DNA of 64,000 bases, taken from assembly GCA_963693365.1 (NCBI GenBank), contig CAVNZM010000005.1:10788001-10852000 (forward strand). Reading direction: 5' to 3'. The notes below the pieces were generated by a model, which saw only the letters and a list, made by a program, of their open reading frames with translations, ran no database searches and was not told the DNA's origin. Below, piece after piece: positions 44,816 through 64,000 of the stretch; the stretch's first letter is position 1, and every line of letters begins with the position of its first letter. The translations under genes and the position numbers were made by a program. This DNA is from Amoebidium appalachense (taxonomy: Eukaryota > Ichthyosporea).

Positions 44816-46983
44816 ATGCCCAGCCCTCATGAATATATGGTGACTCAGCACTGGCCCCATGGTGCTTCAGATGATATGCATCAAATTAACATTCTTATCC
44901 GCGCATTCGATTTGTGTGTCATGAATGCACTGCATTACACTCGTAATTTTTGAACACTCGGCCGCGGGAATCTCTGTTTAGCATGAGCAAAATATTTTTT
45001 CCATAAGCCTCTCTCATAGCCACAATTGACCTCTTTGTTACTTTACCGCCCAATACCAATGAAAAGTGCATCCGCCTCTCAGTGACCTTACGGCGGTCCT
45101 CCGCTGGGGTTCCAAACTTTTGGCTCCGGAACACGGCGACCTTGTTTACAGGATATCTTTGCACATTCATAAACATCCCCATTAGGGTTTAGGGAGATAC
45201 CCTGTCTTGTGAACGGGCAAACACGGAAATCATAAAACGTGCTTGAAATGGGTTAGCTGTGTGTCCTACAAGAAGAACTATTTTTAAAAAATCAATTTCA
45301 TACCTCAACGATGCATTTGCCTGTTCAGAAGAAAAAAGTTTAACAGCATTTTTACCTTGAACAGCTCACGTGTTGACAGATTTTTTCCAGATTCCACCAC
45401 TTTCCATTTTGGGACGCAACCATTATGGTTGGCTAAGCACGCATCACATTTTCTCTGACTTTCTACTGTATCACAGGTCTGTGCTTGGCGCTATGAATGG
45501 GAATTTCGGCATGGATCGCTGGGGGCAGGGTGTGAAATCAGTTTTTCGCTGGCGCCATTTTAGCAACTTTTTTCCTGCCTGAATGGCCCCAATAGAGCCA
45601 CCAGCCATTTTTATGTACATTTTATTATATTTTAGCCCCTATAAAAGTTATTAGATGAAAAATTATTCACCCTAAGCACAAAAAGCTAGGGCCACATTTC
45701 GCGATAAACCCCCCCAATTCCACAACCTGGCTGGAGGCGGCCCCTATCCTAGATCACCTTATTAATGCTGCACAGTGTGTATGATATTGTGATACGGTGC
45801 CTTAACTTTCTTCCATAATATGTAATAGGGGTGTCGTATACTACGATGGCGCTAATTGTTGCCTAGCATGTACATATGTCACTAGCTGCACTTGATTGGC
45901 TGCGCTGGAAAACGCAGTAGGCCGTCGAGTGTGGCTGGGCCCTCGGCAGTGTCCACGCAATAAAAAGTGTATAAACCTCCACCGCAGTAACGCTGTTCAA
46001 GTTCAGGTCAGTCGAATTGAAATGCCGAAGCTGTCGCCACTGCGCGGCACTCACGTGTACGGGTATCATTGCCGCTAATTGTCAATTGTGGCGACGGTAC
46101 GTGCGTGCGTCTCCCGGCCCCGTGCCGCCCCGAACCGACCTTGCAGCCGGACTCCCTTCACATATGTCACGGACTGCGTCACCAAGTAATAACGTACGTA
46201 TGTGTCCATATGTACTACGTAGCATAAAGCTAACACTTATGTCTGGAGAAGCGTGGTAAGGTGAATCGAAGAGCTGATAGAAGCCACTCATGTCAAGTTC
46301 TGCTCAGTGCCAGCATCCCTAGATTGAGTTGCATCTAACCTGGCTCGGTGCGGTAACAAACTAAAAATTCGGTAACTGTTCTTCAACCACCCGGTTTCCC
46401 TGTAACTAAGGAGTTTTCTGAGACATGTGGTGAGGCATACATGGTGGCTTCCATTGGCAGCTCTCTCTCGGTGACTTCCCTCGGAGGGTCGCACGAAAAC
46501 CTTATCCCCTACCGGTGAACTTTTCCGTTAAGTTCCACTGAAGTTGGTTTTCGGAACGATTTTCATGAAGGCCGGTAGGCCTTTTCAACTAAAACCACAC
46601 ACTTTCAGGTGCTCTAAGCTTTTTAAAGTTTTCAGCTTGCGATTCTAAGATTTTTTTCGCCCGCAACATTCCATCATCTCAGCCTCGACATTGACAGCAT
46701 CTGGCCGCCAGTACCGGCTGATTCCTGGCATAGAAAAACCAAAGGCTAACCGACGTTTCTCGTAGATCTGGCACTTGGAAACCGTAGTACAGATGTCATA
46801 CTATCACTATCTTAGAAATTGACTTACATTCAGTGACTCGGTTCCGTTGAAATCTACGCCGCAAACCTACACCACGGAAGGGCCTTGTGTTGAACTCACC
46901 CGGCACAGTGATCACGGTTTGTTAACCTGAGAATATTGGTGGAGATTGTGCACGCCCTGAGGTAAGACGACACAGCAGCCAAC
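44575..46983. other. Intergenic region between the MITE and the zinc-finger gene
   Basis: Ordinary mixed sequence, notably free of long microsatellites except a 35-base poly(A) at 44779-44813. Small open frames (for example 44919-45182 minus, 45863-46291) show no recognisable domain. A short palindrome aaggccggtaggcctt lies near 46566. The promoter of the downstream plus-strand gene should lie in the last few hundred bases; the start context is aacATGg. Confidence 0.4.
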
Positions 46984-56475
<9,492 letters not shown>

Positions 56476-56521
56476 GAGTGGATGGATGCTATGTTGAAGA
56501 GAGTGTGTGTGGGAGGGATGG

Positions 56522-56555
<34 letters not shown>

Positions 56556-56582
56556 GGAGGAGGGGGGGGGGGGGGGGATGGT

Positions 56583-56613
<31 letters not shown>

Positions 56614-56660
56614 TGGTTGTGTATGTGTGTGTGGGGGGGGGGGGGGGAGATGGTTGTGTA

Positions 56661-56691
<31 letters not shown>

Positions 56692-58283
56692 GAGGGTTGG
56701 GGGTTTGGGGGGGGGGGGGGGGGGGGGGGGGTGTGTGTGTGTGTGTGTTGGGAGAAGGGGGGGGGGAGGGTATGGGGGAGGGTGGTTGTGTATGTGTGTG
56801 TGTGTGTGTGTCTCTCTGTCTGTGTGTGTGTTTGCGTGTTTGTGTTGTATCCTTTTGTTTTCCTTTTTTCTATGGCGTGGCCTTAGCTGTGCTCTTATTG
56901 TTTTGAATCATTATATGCATTAGTATTGGTGTTTGCAATCATCGAAAATAGCACTTCGAATTTCCTTCTTTTATCCCATCATCAACGTTGTTTCTCATCA
57001 GTACAGTTTGTGTTTGGGGTCCCTAATCCGCTGCTTTAGTATTGATATCACCTTATAAGCTTTTTTTTTAACCTTATACAGCGATATACTAAACCATTTT
57101 TAATATTACAAATCCCATTTCATTGGCCTGTCCACTCTTTATTTCAACCTTAGGCTAAGTGTCTGCGTTTCTGGAAACTTCTAACCGACCACCTTCATCC
57201 TCCCCTAATCAGACCGTAAGTAACTCATAATTTGCACATACTATTAGAAGACACCTTCTTTTATAATTAGAAATCATTCAGTCCGACGTTTAAAATCATT
57301 TTAAAGTTGGGCTCAGTGTTTTTAGTTTAGTTAGCTAAGTTGGCCGCAAATGCTGCGTTCTCCCAGAGCCTAATTCTATGTTAGTTTCTATACCCGCATG
57401 TGTAATCGTGTCATGTGTGTATTTCATGTTCTTCAAATTTTTTTTTTTTTTTCCGTAGTGGGGTCAGAAGCTCCCTTTCTGTGGTAAATAACAACACATC
57501 ACAGCTCACCTACATGTCGTTAATAACAGCACATTACCCCCCAAATGTAATTGTAGCATTAGAAGCGGTTCAAAGTTACGTTGAACCCAACTAAGTACGT
57601 TACTTTAGTGGTTGTAGGTGTGCATGTAGAGTTCGAGGTGCAGATGAAGTGAGATTTAGTTGGTACTTATGTCTAATTGTGTTGGCTAGAACACGAAAAA
57701 AATGTGTATAGATGAAAAATTTCGAGTCCCCCTGAGCTTGCGGAGGGTTTTTTTTTTTTTTTCTTGTTTTTTTTTTTTTTTTCTGTTTGTGGAAAGGGAG
57801 CACTGTGTGCTGACTAATAAGAAATTGAGTTTATAAAAAGTTTCGGTTGACCGTGACTCTTGTATGCTGCCGTGACTCATGGTTAGCGGAATCATATATT
57901 CCCCATGGTTTTATGGTTAGCTGCCTGCCAAAAGTGGCGCGTAATGATTGGCTCGTTTTGATTAGGTAACATCTGCCATCCTGCAGGGCGCTCCCTGAAC
58001 TCCCAATCACATCCGCATTCTTACGGCTGCTGCATCCAATCACAACCGCCATATCTCAATTTGCACATAGTATAGTATCTTGAAGTTGTATTCGAAGTCT
58101 AGATCTACTTGCATAATACTATGACTTGATTCGCCTTGCACCCCAGTCCATTTATATCTCATTTGTCACATGGCACATCGATGTTTTTAGTAAACTGGAT
58201 GACGGCTGTGGGACCGGGAGGCACTATGTCCCTTTAACCAACTAATTTTGCTCAGATCATCAGAACGACTAAGTCCGCATTTC
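56476..58283. other. 3' flank of the zinc-finger gene and intergenic sequence
   Basis: A T-run at about 56523-56553 is followed by repeated poly(G)-(GT)n modules to about 56830. From about 56880 to 58283 the sequence is ordinary and AT-rich with T-runs at 57439-57452 and 57749-57782. No coding exon is supported. Confidence 0.5.
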
Positions 58284-58457
58284 TAGCGGACTTCTTCACC
58301 AGAAGCGATATGTATGATCCTATATAAGGGCTCTTGCACATATATTATGGCCATGGCTGAATTTTCTTTCCGGATCCTAGGCCTGGCTTCCGGGGTGACT
58401 ATCCTCCCAAAGATGATTCTAACTGCCAGTGGTAAATTTAGCCGTCTCAGTACAGAG

Positions 58458-58499
<42 letters not shown>

Positions 58500-58685
58500 C
58501 CTTCCCCCCCCCCTCCCCCCTCTCCCCCTCCCTCCCCCAGCACCACCATCGCCCCCACCGGCCGTCCTGGGCACACAGCGCACAATTTCAAAAAGGTAAG
58601 TCAACCCCCTTCCCCCCCCCCCCCCCCCCCCTTTTACACATAAAAAACACATGCCCTAGACCAAGTCTCCACCCCCTTCTCCCCC

Positions 58686-58718
<33 letters not shown>

Positions 58719-58743
58719 TCCATACGTCCACGGAGGCGCATAT

Positions 58744-58781
<38 letters not shown>

Positions 58782-59720
58782 AAACAAACAACTTGGCAAA
58801 AAAATCAACGTGCACACCCATTCAGGTTGTTTACAGTATGCACATGCTAATCAACTCTCATCCCCGCCGCCTCCTCCCCACCCCCTCCCCCCCCCCCCCC
58901 CCCCACACTCCTCTTACTAACTACTAATGCACGACCAAGTCAGAATTTTTTGCGGACTTCTTCACATAAAAAGATTTGTATGATCCTATGTAAGGACTCT
59001 TGCCCATATATGGGCATGTTTGAGTCTCCTTCCGTCGATAGTGGATGACTTAAATAAAAGCCCAAAGCATTTTTAGTTGGTGCGTCAACGTTTAACCTTC
59101 TCAGCTCAGCCCCCCTCCCCTGGGCCCCCTCCCACCCTCTCCCCCTCCCCCCTGCCCTCCCCCTCCCCCCTCCCCCCCTCCTCCCCCGGCGGGGCACCAC
59201 CACTGTTTCAACCCGTGACAGAGCTCACATCCTCACACTGACTCGATGTCACTCATCCCGGGACGCCCCCTTCGCCCTCTCCGCCTCCAAATCTGCACCC
59301 CAAAAATCTCAACTTTTGCATCGCCGTGCTAGTCTTCGAGTCAAGTATTGACTGCGGCCCCAGCGCGGTGGGACTTGAGGGCCCACCATCCCCCATTCCC
59401 CCTCCGAATCCCCCCTTCCCTGGCGGCCCGGCGGCACATATTCATTCAAAAGAAATAAAAAAGACAAAAAAACTTTGGCAAATACATTAAGACATGCCTC
59501 GACCGTAAGTCACCCCCCCACTCCCCCCCTCCCCCCTTCCCCCCTGCCCTCCCCCAACGGTGGCACTGCGCGCAAAAAGAATGATTTTTTTGAAAAAAAA
59601 AAAAAGAGCCAAAAACAAACAAACAAAAAACGCAACATACACCCATCCAGATTCACAGTATGCACATGCTGCTCGACTCGGATCATCCCCCCCCCCTCCC
59701 CCGCCCCCCTTCATTTCCCC
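58284..59720 (+). repeat. Diverged tandem duplication (two ~650-750-bp copies)
   Basis: Copy 1 starts about 58287 (cttcttcaccagaag), copy 2 about 58957 (cttcttcacataaaa). Both continue with tgtatgatcctat, taagg-ctcttgc, catatat, later a C-rich block, an A-run, and an acccattcaggtt/acccatccagatt string followed by acagtatgcacatgct (about 58840 and 59651). The order of landmarks is conserved, the sequence between them is not. Copy 1 holds a possible exon at 58540-58596 ending in a strong GTAAGT donor; copy 2 has gtaagtcacc at the corresponding place (about 59503) but no matching exon. Confidence 0.6.
58540..58596 (+). other. Possible small exon with strong donor
   Basis: A 57-bp stretch between a poly(C)-preceded acceptor (ccctcccccag) and the consensus donor AAG/GTAAGT, itself followed by poly(C). 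The open frame reads TTIAPTGRPGHTAHNFKK. No neighbouring exon was identified, so the gene it would belong to is unknown. Confidence 0.25.
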
Positions 59721-59749
59721 CTCCCTTCCCCCCCCCCCCCCCTCCCCCC

Positions 59750-59784
<35 letters not shown>

Positions 59785-60689
59785 TTTCCCTGCCCACTAC
59801 CGACACCACCTCGGACTAGTCCGAGTGCCGTATACACTCAGTGCAAACTGATACCCCGGAGCATCGATATCGGTTGCCTTGCCATCTGAGACATCTCACT
59901 GGCATGGTGAGATTTTTTTTTCTATTATTATTATTTTATTTTATTTTATTTTATCACGTTTTGTTCCCGGAGAGTCTTTTCAGGCCCTCTAGGGAAACTA
60001 CCGTCTACCACACAGCACCGAACACTAGTTACTGGCATGGTGAGAGCACACAGCATAATCAGGCCGCAGACTGTGTGCATCCAAATCGCCGTCACATGGC
60101 TACACTTGTGTAAACAGGCTATCAGGACCTGGTACATGTCACATTTTTCATGGAAAGTTTTTAAATTATGTAGTGGTGCCCAGCATTTCAGTAAGATGTG
60201 CTAGCCTACGGTTCCAACGAGGTTCACACGGGAACATTAAATTTAACCATAGAGAGCCATTTAATAGTTTTCTTTCTTCTTTTCTTTCTTTCTTTTTTTT
60301 TTTTTTTTGTTTGTGTGTTTGTGTGTGTGTGTCTGGGGCGGGCGGTTACAGTGGTGGCGGTGGTAGTGGTGGTGGTGGTGGTGATGGCGGCGGCGAGGTG
60401 GTGGTGGTGGTGGTTTTTTTTTTTTTTTTTTTTTTTGGGGGGGGGGGGGGGAGGGGGGGGGGGGAGGAGGGGGGGGAGTGAGGGAAAGGGTGGGGAGGAG
60501 GAGGGGAATTTTCGCAGGGGGGTCTGGAAAAAACTTTTACATGTATGCCTGGAGTCTCCGCCAAGTGTAAGAGGATTGGCGGTCCTGTGGACAAACCCTG
60601 GGACGGGGGGGGGGGGGGGGGGGGGGGGGAGGGGGGGGGGGGGGGGGGGGGGGGGGGAGGGAGGCTTTGTCAACCCAGGCCACAGGCTA
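59721..60689. other. Non-coding region with homopolymers and (GGT)n
   Basis: It contains poly(C) to about 59783, (TTTTA)n at about 59925-59954, a (GGT)n tract at about 60351-60414 leading into T(22)G(18) (about 60415-60455), and G-runs at 60606-60658. Two short copies of actggcatggtgaga occur at about 59896 and 60030. No coding exon was found; the right part is the 3' flank of the minus-strand gene. Confidence 0.45.
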
Positions 60690-61641
60690 CTACAATCCTC
60701 CTTCCATCAGCCCTGGGATAACGTCATAAGAAAATTGTAGCATGCGATCCCAAATGCCGGGGCCGGGGGTCACAGTATTTCGATCGGCGACCAGAGTTGA
60801 CTCCCCAAGTTTGGGCATTGCCAGCCCCGGCAGAATCAATGTAACTGGGACACCGTGCTTGAGAGCAGGTTTAGTCAGAGTCAGAGCAGACATGCAAATA
60901 TGGACTTAGCCGGACTACACGCACACGCGCACATACACACACTACATGTCACTGTGAGAACTTGTACACATCATGTTATCTGTAGTGTATACTATGAATT
61001 CTGATTCAGGCAACACTTCTATAGGAAACTGCATTGTTCGGCAATCCTCTTCCCCCTCCACCCTCCGACTACTGACTGACCCATGGCAAAACCATTACCT
61101 TAGGCCCCCTTCGGAACCTCCTGTCCCCCACTTGGCAACCGGTCCGGTGGTCCCCTCCATACACACGTGTACACACACATACACATACACACACACTGAT
61201 ACCGTGAGAGTGTCACGGCCTCAGAGTCTTGAGTCCCCCTCCCTTCCCTCCATCTCTCGCTCCCCCCGGCCCCCTCCCCCCTCCCCCCCCCCCCCCCCCC
61301 TCTCGCACACACCCAGGCTCTCCCTCCCTCGCTCCCACTCTCTCCCCCTCTCTATCACCTCCCCTCCACCCTTTCTCTCTACTACCTCTCTATCTTGCAT
61401 GTCAGCAATTTTGTAGTTTTAAAGCAAACGAAAACGAAGATAAAGAAAGAACAACAGCGCCAATATAACACCAACTGTTCGCACATGCAGCACAGGTAAG
61501 AATTCCGGCAGCAGGTCATGCATATGCATGGCAGGAATATGCACATATACACACCTGTGCACCCAGGGCAACAGCAAACAGGAGCAGAACGACCTGCCAG
61601 GTCCTCATTCCACTACCAGAACCAACCTTGCGGGAACCCAT
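60690..61641 (-). CDS. Possible secreted protein, two exons recognised
   Basis: A first exon, 61641-61555, starts with ATG and encodes 29 residues ending in a good donor CAG/GTGTGT; its product has a basic N-terminus and a hydrophobic core (RTWQVVLLLFAVALGAQ), typical of a signal peptide. A last exon, about 60857-60690, follows a branch-point-like ctgactaaac and acceptor ctctcaag, and ends in TAG; it encodes KHGVPVTLILPGLAMPKLG and continues with non-repetitive residues to EGGL. Middle exon(s) are not secure; a candidate near 61145-61098 (GPVAKWGTGGSEGGL) has a donor AAG/GTAATG but a weak acceptor. Phases of the two good exons have not been joined. Family unknown. Confidence 0.35.
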
Positions 61642-61738
61642 ATTGTGTGGGCAAATGACTCAACAACGCCGTTACGTGGCTACGTGACTGGCACGTACTG
61701 ACGGTGCCTGGGCTGCTTTGAACTTCACGTTCGCCTCT

Positions 61739-61824
61739 ATTTTTCCTTACACTCTCGCGACCGCGTGCATGCTTTCTCTCGCGGCGGCTCTACGGTCCCG
61801 TTCGCTGTGTGTGTAAGGAAAAAT
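61739..61824. repeat. 14-bp perfect inverted repeat, 58-nt spacer
   Basis: ATTTTTCCTTACAC (61739-61752) and its exact complement GTGTAAGGAAAAAT (61811-61824) flank a GC-rich spacer. It lies about 100 bp upstream of the minus-strand signal-peptide exon and about 770 bp upstream of the plus-strand methyltransferase gene, so it could be a shared regulatory site in a divergent promoter or a small foldback element. Confidence 0.7.
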
Positions 61825-62597
61825 ACGAGTCACCTCAGTAGGTGACAGGCTACGCGAAGTACTTTTGAAAAGAAGTGTGCTTGGTTTGTTTCGAATTCAG
61901 TACGTTTACTGAGTGCCCCCGTTACGTTTTACTGGGTGGTAACGTGCCATGGCTGCCCAAAACGTATTGCCGCGCTCTCTGCAAACAGCGCAACAATCTA
62001 GACAATTGGTACCGAGATAGACGTAATGTCTCTAAGCGCATTTAGAGACCCCCAAAGAAGTCAAACTTTGCACCCCAGAAGTTCAAATTACAGTATTTGT
62101 CCCCGGTATCCGTTCTCCGTTCGTTATCGGGGCTATAAACACCCACTTATTTGCTCTTCAAAATCCATGTCAGCGATTGGGCAAAAGCGTTTTTATCGTC
62201 TACCCTCCTCCCATTAGCCAATCAAATCGCATATATTCGCAGCTACCCCGGCCTCCCCTCACCTCCCCTCCTCCACGTCCGGATCTTTCGAACCCTACTC
62301 CTATTTGATCTCGTGGAGTAGAAAGGAGCCTACCGGCCCCAATGATAATTATCTGACCGTGGAGAACCATGCGCATGCCGTGGCTGAACGAAGGTCATTC
62401 AGTGAATTTCAGTCCCTGGCACACGGAGGCCTACTGACAGCGAGTGAGCACACGGGGCAAAAATACTATGCGCAGCCTTCGCATCGGGAGTTTTTGTTCC
62501 GCGCATATGCCATGTCTACAGTTTTCCCAATTCAATTCAAACCACAAGTAGGTAAAAGTGAAAGTGCACGAACAAACAAGCCAAACCGTTCTTGAAA
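61825..62597 (+). promoter_or_regulatory. Upstream region of the methyltransferase gene
   Basis: About 770 bp of unique sequence without long microsatellites. CCAAT-like motifs (ttagccaatcaaat near 62213) are present. An open frame of up to 96 codons ends two bases before the methyltransferase ATG at 62598; it could be part of the 5' UTR, but nothing supports its translation. Confidence 0.35.
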
Positions 62598-63085
62598 ATG
62601 AGCGTGGAAGAGGATGAAGCAGAATACTCTACCGACTTGTTCGAAGAGCCCGCAGACTTCCGGCCCCCGACACCGCCACCCACATACACCACGTTTGAGC
62701 GGAGGCCTGAGGATGTCGAGCCTGGTCTGTGACATAGCTTCCCCCTTCCCCCTCCCCCTTCCCCCCCCCTCCCCCCCCCCCCCTCCCCCCACCCCCCCCC
62801 CCCGCCTCCTCCCCTTTCAAGAGACCTCGCGCCCCCCGCCTCAATAATGATCCTGATGTTTCTTCATTAATACATCACCACGCTCTCCATTCTCTCTCTT
62901 TCTGTTCGGTTTTCCTCCCTCTCAAGTTCTTGGCCCATCTAACGACACACACCCACAGACACACCCGCATCACTGCAGCTACGGCTGATAGGGCACCACT
63001 CTCTGTGGGCGCACTGTTTGTGGAACGCAGGGGTGGCGCTTGCTCACCATCTGGACGGGCACAAGGAGTTGGTCCGGGGAAAGAG
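62598..63085 (+). CDS. Efm7/NNT1-like protein methyltransferase, 5' exons (gene continues past the window)
   Basis: Exon 1 is 62598-62724 and exon 2 is 62959-63085; the intron is GT-AG and phase 1, and exon 2 ends in phase 2 at GAG/GTGCGT. The joined N-terminus carries the family signature STDLFEEPADFRPPTPP and then LQLRLIGHHSLWAHCLWNAG followed by HKELVRGK, which matches the region just before the GxGxG SAM-binding motif of the seven-beta-strand Efm7/NNT1 methyltransferases (N-terminal and lysine methylation of eEF1A in yeast). The SAM-binding motif and catalytic part must lie in exons beyond 64000. The downstream intron begins with a GT-rich stretch and contains (GT)n, (CA)n, (CT)n and an intronic element. 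The start codon was chosen because it directly precedes the acidic family N-terminus. Confidence 0.75.
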
Positions 63086-63139
63086 GTGCGTGTGATACGT
63101 GCACGAGGGTGGTGTGTGGTCGTATGTCTGTTGCATTCA

Positions 63140-63179
<40 letters not shown>

Positions 63180-63283
63180 ATGATTGTAAGTCACTGAGTG
63201 TGTGAGTGAGAGGGAGAGAGGGAGGGAGGGAGAGTGTGTTTGTGTACGAATGTATTCGTACCTGGTGTGTGCCTGTATGCCAC

Positions 63284-63323
<40 letters not shown>

Positions 63324-63433
63324 CTGTACGTGCGTCTGTCTGTGTGTGTTTTTGTGTGCTTGTGAGTTCGTCAGTGTCTCTCTCTGTCGCGCCCTCCCGC
63401 CATGCCTGCCAATTAATTACAGACTCACACAGA

Positions 63434-63467
<34 letters not shown>

Positions 63468-63892
63468 CTCTCTCTCTCTCTCTCCTCCCCCCTCCCCCCT
63501 CCTCCCCCTCCCCCTCCTCCCCTTCACCCTCTACGCATTCAACCCCCCTCCGTCCTGCCCTTGCTTCCTCCCTTTTCTCCCCCCTCCGCCCCGTTCCAAG
63601 TTCCAAGTTTGAGTATGAGTAGTGTATGAGTTAGCGAACGTTGCTCTCTCTCATTCCCTCCGTGTGTTTCTGTATGTGTGTATGTTTGTTTGTGTGTGTG
63701 TGTGTGGAGAGAGAGAGAGAGAGAGAGCTATGTGTGTAAGTGTGCATGTGTGTGTGTGTGTGAACACGCGTTGGCGCCTGTGCATATGATTGATTGTGTG
63801 TTGCTGTGTGCTCTCCAGCGACATCTCTCCCTCCATCACCTCTCCATCCCTTACTGTCTTGTAGCGTCTCTCCGTCCATCCCCCCCCCCCCC

Positions 63893-63935
<43 letters not shown>

Positions 63936-63955
63936 CCCCCCCCCCCCCCCCCCCC

Positions 63956-64000
63956 GGTACTGTGGATGACGTGGGCCCCCCCTGAGGATGGGCTCTGCTT
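63956..64000 (+). repeat. Intronic element, truncated by the window edge
   Basis: The sequence ggtactgtggatgacgtggg and the following GAGGATGGGCTCTGCTT, directly after (CT)n and poly(C), are identical or nearly so to the starts of the copies at 13321 (+) and 22208 (-). It is in the intron of the methyltransferase gene, sense orientation. Confidence 0.85.

Noticed and set aside
62305-62595. 96-codon frame ending just before the methyltransferase ATG
   Set aside because: It begins with TTG rather than ATG, has no recognisable domain and is most simply 5' flank or UTR.

Overview
The window is eukaryotic nuclear DNA. It holds split genes with short exons (about 30-300 bp), mostly GT-AG introns, one apparent U12-type AT-AC intron, a non-autonomous hAT transposon and an extreme load of poly(C)/poly(G), (CA)n, (CT)n and CnAn tracts. 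Conserved eukaryotic proteins (ALG2, EXOC8/Exo84, an Efm7-like methyltransferase) and the minor-spliceosome intron suggest an intron-rich, repeat-rich genome, perhaps of an early-branching holozoan or another protist. I cannot place it further from sequence alone. Almost all long open frames outside the genes below are artefacts of low-complexity tracts.

Layout. 1004-1549 (-): small two-pass, cysteine-rich membrane protein. 2.5-3.8 kb: giant purine/pyrimidine switch block. 4339-14574 (+): complete ALG2 in ten exons, reconstructed with consistent phases (443 aa). 14.6-17.0 kb: convergent intergenic spacer. 16979-37581 (-): EXOC8/Exo84 in at least 23 recognisable exons, one exon unresolved, intron 3 of AT-AC type. 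38799-39095 (+): acidic exon of unknown function. 40330-41875 (+): intronless PIF1-family helicase, 5'-truncated with two single-base frameshifts. 44118-44574: hAT-type MITE with perfect 8-bp target duplication. 46984-56475 (+): five-exon gene for an unrecognised 552-aa protein with one N-terminal C2H2 zinc finger split by intron 1. 58.3-59.7 kb: diverged local duplication with a possible exon. 60690-61641 (-): possible secreted protein. 62598-end (+): 5' exons of an Efm7/NNT1-like methyltransferase, truncated by the window edge.

The most unusual signal is in the introns. A poly(C)-tailed repeat family (full copies about 380 bp, shorter copies about 140 bp, older relatives about 120 bp) occurs at least nine times, in introns of four different genes, always in the sense orientation of the host gene. 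Independently, about half of the introns have a sense-strand C-run starting within about 30 nt of the 5' splice site, and several splice sites are embedded directly in (GT)n or (CA)n. Together these point to an intron-associated, orientation-biased repeat system that could be a new introner-like or retroposon class.

The genes belong to unrelated housekeeping pathways (N-glycan assembly at the ER, exocytosis, translation-factor methylation) and form no operon-like unit.
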